Below the pieces are notes generated by a model that saw only the letters and a list, made by a program, of their open reading frames with translations, did not search any database and was not told the origin of the DNA. Both the position numbers and the translations under genes were made by a program. Below, in pieces: positions 17,034-26,859 of a stretch of 64,000 nucleotides of DNA; the stretch's first letter is position 1, and each line of letters opens with the position of its first letter. Origin of the DNA: an uncultured Paracoccaceae bacterium. GTDB lineage: Bacteria > Pseudomonadota > Alphaproteobacteria > Rhodobacterales > Rhodobacteraceae. The stretch covers positions 1 to 64,000 of the forward strand of contig CATOSB010000032.1 of NCBI GenBank assembly GCA_951812305.1, read 5' to 3'.

Positions 17034-18449
17034 TCAGAGCCGTGCGATGATCTGAGGTGGTGACAGGGTCAGGATTTCCAGGATGTTGAACCGGTGTTTT
17101 CTGGCCGTCGAGATGACGGACCTGATGTCGGCGAAGACCCGCGCGCCCTCGAGGGTGCGGAAGGTGCCCGAGATTTTCATGCGCAGCTTCATCATGCGCA
17201 GGTCCTGTTCGGCCTGATTGTTTGTGAATGGGACCGCGAAGTCGGCGATGAATCGCAAAACGTCATCGCGGTAGTCACGCAGGCGGAGGAGCAGGTTGTG
17301 GCCTGGCCGCCTGGCTTTTCGGCCGCGGGTGCCGGGGCTTTTGGCCAGCGGGGGCCGGCGTTCGTGGAAGGCGAGCCCCTTGGCGAGGATCGCCATGTAT
17401 CTGGTGACGATACCCTGGCGAACCAGTTCCGGGAGTTCGGTCTCGCCTTGATCCTGAGCCGCGCATCTGAGTTGATTGGCGCTATGAAGCACTGCGCTCA
17501 TCTCCGTCGCCCAAGGCTCTTTTTCGATCTCTTCGATGGCCTTGAGTTCGCGCAAGTGATGCGCCCCGCAGAGGACGTGGGCGTCCACTCCGCTCATATG
17601 GGCGTAGTAGGGTTTCCAGTGATCATGAATGATCGTCCCGCCGGTCAGGAAGGTTGGAACAGCACCGCGTTTGGCGCTGATGCGGTAATGGGTGAAGGCG
17701 GTATCGCAGATCGTGTGCAGCCAGTGCAGCTTGCCGGCAACACGAAGTCCGGTCTCGTCCAGATGCCGAACGCCGCCTTCGGCAAGCCGGGCGAGAATGT
17801 GTTCAACCACGACACCCATCTTATTTGCCGCGCCGCGCGTCCAGTTGGTCACGCTGGCCGCGCACAAGCTGGTGGCCCCAAACAGGTCGCGCATAAGCTG
17901 GCAGACCCGATCCTCGGGTATCAGCTGCTGAACATTGCAATAGACCGCCACCGCCCGCATGCGCGTGCCATATTGCACATGCGCGGCCACGCCATCGGGA
18001 AAGCCAGCCGTCGTCGTGGCTCGACAATGGTCGCAACAATAAACCGCCGCCTGATGCTCGGTGACCTCCAGGCGTGGCGCAGGCAAGTCGAACACCTGAC
18101 GCTTCTCGATCCCTTTCACCATCTCCGCCGTCAGGGCGCTCTGACAGGCGCTGCAATGCGTCGCCTCATGCCGTTCGACAAAGTCGGGTGTTGACGTCTG
18201 GCGCAGGGTGTCGCCCCGGTGGCCAACTTGGCCGCCACTTTTCTTTCCGGATTTGCCACGCAGGCTGCGCGGGGCTGGCTTCTTCAGGCCATCACTTGAA
18301 GGGGGCTTGCTGCTATTGCTGCTGTTCTTGGCCAACTGTCGGCGCAGGTCCGTGATCTCTTCCGCCATGCTCGCCAACGCAGCTTCAAGCTCAGCGATCC
18401 GACGCAGAGCCGTGGCGAGAAGTTGTTCAAGGGCGGCAACCTGATCCAT
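17034..18449 (-). CDS. IS66-family transposase (copy C)
   Basis: 471-aa transposase, intact, with two substitutions against the other copies: an Ala to Val change in the HALC motif (now HVLC) and Gln to Arg in the HERQPP stretch. The promoter-side end of this copy is interrupted by copy D, so expression may be altered. Confidence 0.93.
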   Translation of the reverse strand: MDQVAALEQLLATALRRIAELEAALASMAEEITDLRRQLAKNSSNSSKPPSSDGLKKPAPRSLRGKSGKKSGGQVGHRGDTLRQTSTPDFVERHEATHCSACQSALTAEMVKGIEKRQVFDLPAPRLEVTEHQAAVYCCDHCRATTTAGFPDGVAAHVQYGTRMRAVAVYCNVQQLIPEDRVCQLMRDLFGATSLCAASVTNWTRGAANKMGVVVEHILARLAEGGVRHLDETGLRVAGKLHWLHTICDTAFTHYRISAKRGAVPTFLTGGTIIHDHWKPYYAHMSGVDAHVLCGAHHLRELKAIEEIEKEPWATEMSAVLHSANQLRCAAQDQGETELPELVRQGIVTRYMAILAKGLAFHERRPPLAKSPGTRGRKARRPGHNLLLRLRDYRDDVLRFIADFAVPFTNNQAEQDLRMMKLRMKISGTFRTLEGARVFADIRSVISTARKHRFNILEILTLSPPQIIARL

Positions 18450-18514
18450 CCCACCACTGATTCAGAGAAATCAACCCGGCGCCACAGAATTCAGACAAGA
18501 AAGAAAAAAAACAC

Positions 18515-20115
18515 GTAACTCCCAAGCACCCTGTCCGATAGGGTTGCGGGGTTTTGTTCCGTCAGAGCCGTGCGATGATCTGAGGTGGTGACAGGGTCAG
18601 GATTTCCAGGATGTTGAACCGGTGTTTTCTGGCCGTCGAGATGACGGACCTGATGTCGGCGAAGACCCGCGCGCCCTCGAGGGTGCGGAAGGTGCCCGAG
18701 ATTTTCATGCGCAGCTTCATCATGCGCAGGTCCTGTTCGGCCTGATTGTTTGTGAATGGGACCGCGAAGTCGGCGATGAATCGCAAAACGTCATCGCGGT
18801 AGTCACGCAGGCGGAGGAGCAGGTTGTGGCCTGGCCGCCTGGCTTTTCGGCCGCGGGTGCCGGGGCTTTTGGCCAGCGGGGGCTGGCGTTCGTGGAAGGC
18901 GAGCCCCTTGGCGAGGATCGCCATGTATCTGGTGACTATACCCTGGCGAACCAGTTCCGGGAGTTCGGTCTCGCCTTGATCCTGAGCCGCGCATCTGAGC
19001 TGATTGGCGCTATGAAGCACTGCGCTCATCTCCGTCGCCCAAGGCTCTTTTTCGATCTCTTCGATGGCCTTGAGTTCGCGCAAGTGATGCGCCCCGCAGA
19101 GGGCGTGGGCGTCCACTCCGCTCATATGGGCGTAGTAGGGTTTCCAGTGATCATGAATGATCGTCCCGCCGGTCAGGAAGGTTGGAACAGCACCGCGTTT
19201 GGCGCTGATGCGGTAATGGGTGAAGGCGGTATCGCAGATCGTGTGCAGCCAGTGCAGCTTGCCGGCAACACGAAGTCCGGTCTCGTCCAGATGCCGAACG
19301 CCGCCTTCGGCAAGCCGGGCGAGAATGTGTTCAACCACGACACCCATCTTATTTGCCGCGCCGCGCGTCCAGTTGGTCACGCTGGCCGCGCACAAGCTGG
19401 TGGCCCCAAACAGGTCGCGCATAAGCTGGCAGACCCGATCCTCGGGTATCAGCTGCTGAACATTGCAATAGACCGCCACTGCCCGCATGCGCGTGCCATA
19501 TTGCACATGCGCGGCCACGCCATCGGGAAAGCCAGCCGTCGTCGTGGCTCGACAATGGTCGCAACAATAAACCGCCGCCTGATGCTCGGTGACCTCCAGG
19601 CGTGGCGCAGGCAAGTCGAACACCTGACGCTTCTCGATCCCTTTCACCATCTCCGCCGTCAGGGCGCTCTGACAGGCGCTGCAATGCGTCGCCTCATGCC
19701 GTTCGACAAAGTCGGGTGTTGACGTCTGGCGCAGGGTGTCGCCCCGGTGGCCAACTTGGCCGCCACTTTTCTTTCCGGATTTGCCACGCAGGCTGCGCGG
19801 GGCTGGCTTCTTCAGGCCATCACTTGAAGGGGGCTTGCTGCTATTGCTGCTGTTCTTGGCCAACTGTCGGCGCAGGTCCGTGATCTCTTCCGCCATGCTC
19901 GCCAACGCAGCTTCAAGCTCAGCGATCCGACGCAGAGCCGTGGCGAGAAGTTGTTCAAGGGCGGCAACCTGATCCATCCCACCACTGATTCAGAGAAATC
20001 AACCCGGCGCCACAGAATTCAGACAAGAAAGAAAAAAAACACGCGCAAAATGGCAAATTCGACTCACCATAAAACTGACAATAACACTCAAACGTGGGGG
20101 GTGCTTGGGAGTTAC
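18515..20115 (-). mobile_element. IS66-family element, copy D, nested inside copy C
   Basis: Complete 1601-bp copy inserted into the A-rich promoter-side end of copy C. The 8-bp target duplication AAAAACAC is exact at 18507-18514 and 20116-20123. Its base variants group it with copies A and F, not with its host copy C. Confidence 0.97.
18562..19977 (-). CDS. IS66-family transposase (copy D)
   Basis: 471-aa transposase identical in sequence to copies A and F as far as I can see; intact. Confidence 0.94.
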   Translation of the reverse strand: MDQVAALEQLLATALRRIAELEAALASMAEEITDLRRQLAKNSSNSSKPPSSDGLKKPAPRSLRGKSGKKSGGQVGHRGDTLRQTSTPDFVERHEATHCSACQSALTAEMVKGIEKRQVFDLPAPRLEVTEHQAAVYCCDHCRATTTAGFPDGVAAHVQYGTRMRAVAVYCNVQQLIPEDRVCQLMRDLFGATSLCAASVTNWTRGAANKMGVVVEHILARLAEGGVRHLDETGLRVAGKLHWLHTICDTAFTHYRISAKRGAVPTFLTGGTIIHDHWKPYYAHMSGVDAHALCGAHHLRELKAIEEIEKEPWATEMSAVLHSANQLRCAAQDQGETELPELVRQGIVTRYMAILAKGLAFHERQPPLAKSPGTRGRKARRPGHNLLLRLRDYRDDVLRFIADFAVPFTNNQAEQDLRMMKLRMKISGTFRTLEGARVFADIRSVISTARKHRFNILEILTLSPPQIIARL

Positions 20116-20230
20116 AAAAACACGCGCAAAATGGCAAATTCGACTCACCATAAAACTGACAATAACACTCAAACGTGGGGGGTGCTTGGGAGTTACGTTT
20201 TTAAATGATTTTAAATTTCTTAGAACGTGG

Positions 20231-20434
20231 TTTTCTGCACTCAGCCTCACTCGACCCCACCTGTGCCAGATTGCCGAGACGCTCCGTGAAAAGCGCGTCG
20301 GTCCGGTGGTCGACCACGCGCGCCCACATCGTGGCGGCCCGGACCTGTTTTGGGATGAAGACAACCTGCAGGCCGTGTTGAAGGAATACCACGACAGGGT
20401 CAAGCAAGGCATCGGGAAGCGCGGGCGGCACTGA
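20231..20434 (+). pseudogene. HNH endonuclease C-terminal fragment
   Basis: The readable part (LCQIAETLREKRVGPVVDH, then RPHRGGPDLFWDEDNLQAV and a lysine/histidine-rich end) matches the C-terminal half of small HNH endonucleases that sit next to terminase genes in phages. The N-terminal cysteine region is missing. It precedes a phage-like helix-turn-helix protein, the usual order in prophages. Confidence 0.6.
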
Positions 20435-20538
20435 CCGCCCGTTCACCAACAACGATCAATCAAGGGGGGGGCGGTCAAAAGGCCGAGCGCATCGAACGGC
20501 CAGACCCGCCTCCCCCGAATTCGGGGATTTTTTTTCCT

Positions 20539-20880
20539 GTGAAACCTGAAAATTCCACCGCAGATCCGGAAACAGACCTCTTTGGAAATCCCTTGCTGCC
20601 GATGAAAGATCCGCGCGGTCGGAAGGCATACGCAAAAAGCAAGGCAAATCAGAAGCTTGTCGTGGACCTGCGCGGCGGAGGCATGACACATGGCGAAATC
20701 GCCACCGTTCCGGGATGCGATGAAAAGACCTTGCGGAAGTATTATTCCCGTGAACCGCGTGAGGGTGCGATTCTGGTTCAGGCCGAAGCCACCTGCGTCA
20801 TGATGCGCAAAATGCGCACCGCCCTATACACCGGCAACATGGATAACCGCAGGATTTGGCACTCGGCGGTAAACGACCCC
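20539..20880 (+). pseudogene. Phage-type helix-turn-helix protein, 3-prime end lost
   Basis: The GTG start at 20539 leads into TDLFGNPLLPMKDPRGRKAY and a helix-turn-helix (MTHGEIATVPGCDEKTLRKYY, about residues 48-68), like the small DNA-binding proteins next to HNH nucleases and terminases in alphaproteobacterial prophages. After about residue 115 the frame turns into the antisense of the Rpn gene, so the native end is lost. Confidence 0.5.
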
Positions 20881-21050
20881 GGCCCTGGCACGCTGTCGAG
20901 CACCCGCCCGGCATCTCCGTCCAGATCGAGACGCTTCGGTAGCTTGACCTGCGGGACCAGGGGTCTATCCGCGCGTTTTTCATATGGTGCGTCGGTGCTG
21001 TCCAGGTCTGCCGGAAATGCCGTAAGCCGTTTCAAAGACGTGGTTTTCGG

Positions 21051-22073
21051 TCAGTGCGGGCGGTCCTGTGCGAAGACGGCCGCGAGGTCGGGCGCGTCCA
21101 GAACGGCATCCAGCCAGGCCTCGATCCGATCAGGTTCGGCGGCGGCGATCCGCGCGGCGATATCCCGGGGCAGGGGGCCGAAACGGCGCTCCAACTGGCG
21201 TCCGAGGGTTTCCGCCTTGCCTTCCGCCTTGCCTTCCACCTTGCCTTCCGCCTTGCCTTCCACCTTGCCTTTCGCTTCGCCCCTGGCCAATCCGCGCGCT
21301 TCGCCCTTGGCCAATCCGCGCGCTTCGCCCTGTTCGAGCAGTGTTTCTGCAATGGTTCCCATAAGCGCCTCCAGTTCGTTATGGCCCCCGGTCCTGAGCG
21401 TGGCCCGCAGGGCGTCCAGGTCCACATTATAGACCCGCAGCACATATTCAAGAACCTGTCGCCGCAGATCGGTCCCCTCGGGCAGGCTCCCGGCAATCTC
21501 CGCCAGAAAGGCAAGGGCCTCCTGCCGCAGCGTGATGAACCCCGCCCTCAGCGCGGCGTTGCGCGACAGCGCATCGATCTCCATGGCCCGCAGGTTGCGC
21601 AGGATATACCCCGCTCCGGGCAGGAAAGCGAGATCAGGATCATCGGTGGCGATCATGTCGCGCAGGCTGTCGGGCACGGTCCAGGGCTCCGCGCCATGAT
21701 AGACGACCACCGGAATGATCGGGGGCAGGGCGCGGAGCCGGGCTGTACCGGTTCCGGCGTAGCGCTTCCAGATGCGCACCATGTAGGAGGCCAGCTGAAG
21801 CGGCAGCGCCGGATCGGGCGTACTTTTGTGCTCCGCCAAAACATATACGAAGGCGTCGGTCCCGGAGGTCAACGCGACCTTCATCAGCAGATCGCTCTGG
21901 CTGCCGGCGAGCGCTTCATCGACGAAGCCGCCCTCGACGATCTCGGGTGGTGCATCGGCGAGTTGTCCTGCGATGGTGTTGGGCAGGTGATCGCGCAGGA
22001 AGTCCCGCGCCCGCCCGGGATCGGACAGCAGCGCGCGGAACAGGGTGTCGTGCGGATTGTGCAACTCGGCCAT
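21051..22073 (-). CDS. Rpn-family recombination-promoting nuclease
   Basis: This 340-aa protein starts MAELHNPHDTLFRALLSDPG, the family hallmark (HDxxF motif). It continues with a PD-(D/E)XK-like core: SDLLMKV near 77, FVYVLAEHKS near 91 with the E-x-K dyad, and LASYMVRIW after it. Rpn proteins are DNA endonucleases that promote RecA-independent recombination and have been linked to phage defence. A repetitive linker of EGKAEGKVEGKA type lies near residues 262-290. I start at the ATG at 22071-22073; the longer frame upstream lacks homology. Confidence 0.85.
   Translation of the reverse strand: MAELHNPHDTLFRALLSDPGRARDFLRDHLPNTIAGQLADAPPEIVEGGFVDEALAGSQSDLLMKVALTSGTDAFVYVLAEHKSTPDPALPLQLASYMVRIWKRYAGTGTARLRALPPIIPVVVYHGAEPWTVPDSLRDMIATDDPDLAFLPGAGYILRNLRAMEIDALSRNAALRAGFITLRQEALAFLAEIAGSLPEGTDLRRQVLEYVLRVYNVDLDALRATLRTGGHNELEALMGTIAETLLEQGEARGLAKGEARGLARGEAKGKVEGKAEGKVEGKAEGKAETLGRQLERRFGPLPRDIAARIAAAEPDRIEAWLDAVLDAPDLAAVFAQDRPH
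21213..21333. repeat. 12-bp-type tandem repeats in the Rpn gene
   Basis: Imperfect tandem units of GCCTTGCCTTCC type (and GCCCTGGCCAATCCGCGC type further right) encode the Lys/Glu/Gly/Ala-rich linker of the Rpn protein. Such repeats vary in number among Rpn genes. Confidence 0.7.
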
Positions 22074-22148
22074 CTGATCCCTGTGCAAAGTGGTGTCACC
22101 CCTGCTGCTATGACAGGGCGGTCCAACAGGCAAGCCCGGGGCGGCAGG

Positions 22149-23655
22149 AAACTCCGTATAGTCCCGGTGTTGATGCGCTGCTAAAGCTGATCCACGCGAC
22201 CGACTGGCTCAATATCAAAGGTAAGGCGGGCAAGGACGCGCTCAAAATCTTCTTCGATGGTCAGTTTGGCGATCCGCTCGATATTGCCATGGGCAAGAAG
22301 GAACCCAAGACCAAGCGCGAAGAGGGGCAGCGCTTTGCCGAGATTCTTGATCAGGCACGCATGCTGATTGCAGAGGAAAACTTCCTGAACTGGCAAGTCA
22401 CCTTCCCAGGCATTTGGTCGGATTGGGAAGAAGACGATCTGACGGGCGGGTTTCACGCCGTGATCGGCAACCCGCCATGGGATAGGATGAAGCTTCAGCA
22501 GGTCGAGTGGTTTGCGGAGCGCCGCCCCGAGATCGCGATGGCCGCGCGCGCGGCTGATCGAAAGAAGATGATCGACGCTCTGGAGAAAGCAGATGATCCC
22601 TTAGCCCAGGACTATGCCAAGGCGTCCGAGCGGGCCGAGGCTGGAACGCGTATGGCGCGCAAAGGTGGGGACTACCCCTTGCTATCTGGCGGGGACGTGA
22701 ACCTCTATTCGCTCTTCGTTGAACGCGCGATGACCGTGGTCAAGCAAGAGGGGCTGATCGGCTTACTTGTCCCGTCCGGTATCGCCTCAGACAAGACCGC
22801 TGCGAAGTTCTTCAAGGGCGTGGCGACAGAAGGACGGCTGAAGGCGCTGTATGATTTCGAGAACCGGCGAACGCGCTACGATCTGAAACCCTTCTTCGAG
22901 GACGTGGACAGCCGTTTCAAGTTCAGCGCATTCGTAGCCAGCCCAACACCAACAGAAGAGGCCGCGCGCTGCGCGTTTTTCCTTCAAGCGGTGAGCGAGC
23001 TTACCAATCCAGAGGTTTGCTTTTCTCTCAGTGCCGAGGACTTCGCGCGTGTAAGCCCGAACACAGGCACTGCGCCGATTTTCCGATCGAAGCGTGATGC
23101 TGATCTGACAACGGTTATCTATGGCAATGCGGTGCCCTTGGTCGATCGGTCTTCCGGCACGGAAGTGAAGACATGGCCAGTGAAATACTCGACCATGTTC
23201 CACATGACCAACGACTCTGGTTTGTTTAGCACTCGCAAGGAGCTCGATGATCAAGAGGGCGCGTATCCTCTCGGGGGCAACACGTTTGGAAGCGCTTCAG
23301 GAAATTGGCTACCTCTCTATGTCGGGCGAATGATCCATCAATTTGATCATCGTGCGGCATCGGTTGAAGTGAACGAGGCTAATCTGCACAACGCAGCGTT
23401 GAGCGGAGCGGTAACGGAGGAGCAAAAGGCTGATCCAAACTTCGTGCCCACCCCTCAATATTGGGTGCCGGAAAGCGAGGTTGATCTGCCTTCAGGCATC
23501 GAATGGACGATTGCCTTTCGAGACATCGCCAGGGCGACCGATGCACGCACGATGATTGCAACGCTTGCTCCGAAGGCAGGGTTTGGTAACAAAGCGCCGC
23601 TGCTACTGCCTGAAGATGTTGATACTTATCGTTCATGCGCTGATCTGATCGTGGC
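22149..23655 (+). pseudogene. Eco57I-type N6-adenine methylase fragment
   Basis: About 500 codons show the N6-adenine methyltransferase motif IV NPPWDRMKLQQVEWF near residue 110 of the fragment, preceded by GGFHAVIG, and further along a VNLYSLFVERAM segment and LLVPSGIASDKTAAKFFKG, typical of Eco57I-type restriction-modification methylases of 1000+ residues. The SAM-binding motif I and the N-terminus are absent on the left, and the C-terminus is cut by the IS5 element at 23656. It is a relic of a defence system. Confidence 0.75.
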
Positions 23656-24667
23656 GGCGTTGTTGCACGGAAGCTCTGGAGCTCGGAACGCGCCCTACCC
23701 GAGACGGAATTCAGGCGGTGCGTTCGAAACGTGGCTGGCCAAGCCCGGTCATTCGGTTGAGAATCTGCACGCCAATCCTGGCTTCCGATTTCTGGTTTTC
23801 GAAGTCGCGCGACTTCAGCCTGGGCCCAATAACCGCCTTCCAGCGGCCCATGAGAGTTTCACCCCGGCTGCGTTGATTGTAGCCAGTGGCTTTCTGCCAG
23901 GCCATCCGCCCGCGGGCTGCGATCTCGGCGATATGGCAGTCTCGTGCCGTCAGATTGTGGGCCGCATTGGGGCTCACAACCGCGTTTTTGGGAGGTGGGA
24001 TCGTCACCTTGATCATCGGTCCGAACCGAGCGGCAAGTAAATCGGATGTTGGTTCTCCGTCGTATGCTCCATCTGCGAGGAACCAATCAACCGGACCATC
24101 GACCTGATCCAGGAGATCTGGCAGCACCGTCGGATCGCCGACGTCATCCGTGGTGAGATCAGAACAGACGATCTGGCCACTGACAAGATCAAGACCGAGG
24201 TGGAGCTTGCGCCAGGAGCGCCTTTTACGCTTGATTTTGTGCTTTTCTTCAAGCCACTCGCCCGCGCCGAAGATCTTAAGACCTGTACTGTCCACTGCCA
24301 AATGGATCGCCGCCCGGCCATCGATCCCTGGCTTTGCAGGTAACGTCAGGCCGCTGCCCCGCCGCGACAAGGTGGAGAAATCAGGTACCGCGATTTCGAC
24401 ACAGAGCAGCTTTGCAATCGAACGCATCAAGCCTTGCGTCTGGCGTAATGGTTGGCGGAATACCATGCCCGGCGTCAGGCACATCTCAATCGCCAGATCA
24501 CCGCGCTGACGAAGCGCTTCGTTGTATTCAGCCCAATTGGCCACGCGATACTTCTGTTTCGGGATCTTATCTCGACGATCTGCGTTGAATTTGTGCGGCA
24601 TCTACAACATCCTCAAGGAAACAAAATGCGTCGATATCAGAAGGCGGGTGATCTATGCAACAACGCC
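23656..24667 (-). mobile_element. IS5-family element, about 1012 bp
   Basis: Inverted repeats begin GGCGTTGTTGCA at 23656 and end with TGCAACAACGCC at 24656-24667, the classic IS5/IS903 terminus. One intact transposase lies inside. The flanks do not repeat, and left and right neighbours are unrelated gene fragments, so DNA has been deleted next to it. Confidence 0.88.
23711..24601 (-). CDS. IS5-family transposase
   Basis: This 296-aa transposase has DDE context motifs LAVDSTGLKIFG (near 105), FLADGAYDGE (near 180) and the C-terminal NRMTGLGQPRFE ending typical of the IS903 branch. Length is normal and the gene is intact. Confidence 0.92.
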   Translation of the reverse strand: MPHKFNADRRDKIPKQKYRVANWAEYNEALRQRGDLAIEMCLTPGMVFRQPLRQTQGLMRSIAKLLCVEIAVPDFSTLSRRGSGLTLPAKPGIDGRAAIHLAVDSTGLKIFGAGEWLEEKHKIKRKRRSWRKLHLGLDLVSGQIVCSDLTTDDVGDPTVLPDLLDQVDGPVDWFLADGAYDGEPTSDLLAARFGPMIKVTIPPPKNAVVSPNAAHNLTARDCHIAEIAARGRMAWQKATGYNQRSRGETLMGRWKAVIGPRLKSRDFENQKSEARIGVQILNRMTGLGQPRFERTA

Positions 24668-25025
24668 CTTTACAAGGAAATCGGTGATCTGGCCGAAGAC
24701 ATCGCCCCCAACCTCGGGTGTTTCTGTCAGCACGTCATGCTTAGCATTGCGGATCATCGAAAACTCACCGTTAGGCCAATTGGCCATCCGGCGTTTGATA
24801 AGAAGCGTTGTCCACCAGCTGGTCGAGTTCACCGCAGAAGGTAATACATGGCGTATCGGGTGACGAAACCTTTGAGAGACTTCGGCACTCGGATAGCGCC
24901 TCATAGAGCCAAGCCATTGTTGGTCCACCTATTTGTAGCTCCGGGGCCTGCTTTGCTTGGTCAACCCAATAGTCGTACATTGCGCTGTTGTGCGTCAGAT
25001 TGTTTTTCTCAAACGGTGTTTCCAG

Positions 25026-26626
25026 GTAACTCCCAAGCACCCTGTCCGATAGGGTTGCGGGGTTTTGTTCCGTCAGAGCCGTGCGATGATCTGAGGTGGT
25101 GACAGGGTCAGGATTTCCAGGATGTTGAACCGGTGTTTTCTGGCCGTCGAGATGACGGACCTGATGTCGGCGAAGACCCGCGCGCCCTCGAGGGTGCGGA
25201 AGGTGCCCGAGATTTTCATGCGCAGCTTCATCATGCGCAGGTCCTGTTCGGCCTGATTGTTTGTGAATGGGACCGCGAAGTCGGCGATGAATCGCAAAAC
25301 GTCATCGCGGTAGTCACGCAGGCGGAGGAGCAGGTTGTGGCCTGGCCGCCTGGCTTTTCGGCCGCGGGTGCCGGGGCTTTTGGCCAGCGGGGGCTGGCGT
25401 TCGTGGAAGGCGAGCCCCTTGGCGAGGATCGCCATGTATCTGGTGACGATACCCTGGCGAACCAGTTCCGGGAGTTCGGTCTCGCCTTGATCCTGAGCCG
25501 CGCATCTGAGCTGATTGGCGCTATGAAGCACTGCGCTCATCTCCGTCGCCCAAGGCTCTTTTTCGATCTCTTCGATGGCCTTGAGTTCGCGCAAGTGATG
25601 CGCCCCGCAGAGGGCGTGGGCGTCCACTCCGCTCATATGGGCGTAGTAGGGTTTCCAGTGATCATGAATGATCGTCCCGCCGGTCAGGAAGGTTGGAACA
25701 GCACCGCGTTTGGCGCTGATGCGGTAATGGGTGAAGGCGGTATCGCAGATCGTGTGCAGCCAGTGCAGCTTGCCGGCAACACGAAGTCCGGTCTCGTCCA
25801 GATGCCGAACGCCGCCTTCGGCAAGCCGGGCGAGAATGTGTTCAACCACGACACCCATCTTATTTGCCGCGCCGCGCGTCCAGTTGGTCACGCTGGCCGC
25901 GCACAAGCTGGTGGCCCCAAACAGGTCGCGCATAAGCTGGCAGACCCGATCCTCGGGTATCAGCTGCTGAACATTGCAATAGACCGCCACTGCCCGCATG
26001 CGCGTGCCATATTGCACATGCGCGGCCACGCCATCGGGAAAGCCAGCCGTCGTCGTGGCTCGACAATGGTCGCAACAATAAACCGCCGCCTGATGCTCGG
26101 TGACCTCCAGGCGTGGCGCAGGCAAGTCGAACACCTGACGCTTCTCGATCCCTTTCACCATCTCCGCCGTCAGGGCGCTCTGACAGGCGCTGCAATGCGT
26201 CGCCTCATGCCGTTCGACAAAGTCGGGTGTTGACGTCTGGCGCAGGGTGTCGCCCCGGTGGCCAACTTGGCCGCCACTTTTCTTTCCGGATTTGCCACGC
26301 AGGCTGCGCGGGGCTGGCTTCTTCAGGCCATCACTTGAAGGGGGCTTGCTGCTATTGCTGCTGTTCTTGGCCAACTGTCGGCGCAGGTCCGTGATCTCTT
26401 CCGCCATGCTCGCCAACGCAGCTTCAAGCTCAGCGATCCGACGCAGAGCCGTGGCGAGAAGTTGTTCAAGGGCGGCAACCTGATCCATCCCACCACTGAT
26501 TCAGAGAAATCAACCCGGCGCCACAGAATTCAGACAAGAAAGAAAAAAAACACGCGCAAAATGGCAAATTCGACTCACCATAAAACTGACAATAACACTC
26601 AAACGTGGGGGGTGCTTGGGAGTTAC
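25026..26626 (-). mobile_element. IS66-family element, copy E
   Basis: Complete 1601-bp copy with terminal repeats at 25026-25042 and 26610-26626. An exact 8-bp target duplication GTTTCCAG lies at 25018-25025 and 26627-26634. Base variants place it between the B/C and A/D/F groups. Confidence 0.97.
25073..26488 (-). CDS. IS66-family transposase (copy E)
   Basis: 471-aa transposase, intact and identical in protein sequence to copies A, B, D and F as far as I can see. Confidence 0.94.
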   Translation of the reverse strand: MDQVAALEQLLATALRRIAELEAALASMAEEITDLRRQLAKNSSNSSKPPSSDGLKKPAPRSLRGKSGKKSGGQVGHRGDTLRQTSTPDFVERHEATHCSACQSALTAEMVKGIEKRQVFDLPAPRLEVTEHQAAVYCCDHCRATTTAGFPDGVAAHVQYGTRMRAVAVYCNVQQLIPEDRVCQLMRDLFGATSLCAASVTNWTRGAANKMGVVVEHILARLAEGGVRHLDETGLRVAGKLHWLHTICDTAFTHYRISAKRGAVPTFLTGGTIIHDHWKPYYAHMSGVDAHALCGAHHLRELKAIEEIEKEPWATEMSAVLHSANQLRCAAQDQGETELPELVRQGIVTRYMAILAKGLAFHERQPPLAKSPGTRGRKARRPGHNLLLRLRDYRDDVLRFIADFAVPFTNNQAEQDLRMMKLRMKISGTFRTLEGARVFADIRSVISTARKHRFNILEILTLSPPQIIARL

Positions 26627-26859
26627 GTTTCCAGTACGTATATCGCGCTGCTTTCGCCCGGAACGAACTTTTCTCCCATCCCAAGGTGTTTGAATGCCCA
26701 TGAAAGAGGCCAAGCAGCAACACGCTGAACTGTGGACATTTTTATGCCCCACATTGGAGATATGAATGCGGCAGCTTGCCGCGCGACAAACAAGATGAGA
26801 GTCCAGCGTCAATCAGGATGGGAACGCGGGAGTTGGGGCTCGTAGGGAGTACGTATGTC

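Larger units (their letters stand above)
16987..20196 (-). mobile_element. IS66-family element, copy C, split by nested copy D
   Basis: The element consists of 16987-18514 plus 20124-20196, which add up to exactly 1601 bp once the nested copy (18515-20115) and its duplicated octamer are removed. Its own 8-bp target duplication GTTTTTAA is seen at 16979-16986 and 20197-20204. Confidence 0.95.
24668..26790 (-). pseudogene. Lysophospholipase (PldB-like) pseudogene split by IS66 copy E
   Basis: Removing IS66 copy E and one GTTTCCAG octamer joins two halves of an alpha/beta hydrolase. The upstream half (26635-26790) gives ISPMWGIKM, then LGMGEKFVPGESSAIYV. The downstream half (24668-25025) gives ETPFEKNNLTHN, FCGELDQLVD (catalytic Asp region) and AKHDVLTE (catalytic His). 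The N-terminal GxSxG part is gone, there is a one-base frameshift near 24795-24810 (before MANWPNGEF), and the C-terminus ends in the IS5 repeat. The gene was dead in more than one way. Confidence 0.75.

Noticed and set aside
20105..20434. A plus-strand gene starting inside the IS66 end
   Set aside because: The N-terminal 35 residues come from the IS terminus; only the HNH-like part from about 20231 is native.
20881..21432. Extension of the phage-type helix-turn-helix gene to 21432
   Set aside because: This part is antisense to the Rpn gene with Ser/Pro/Arg-rich shadow composition.
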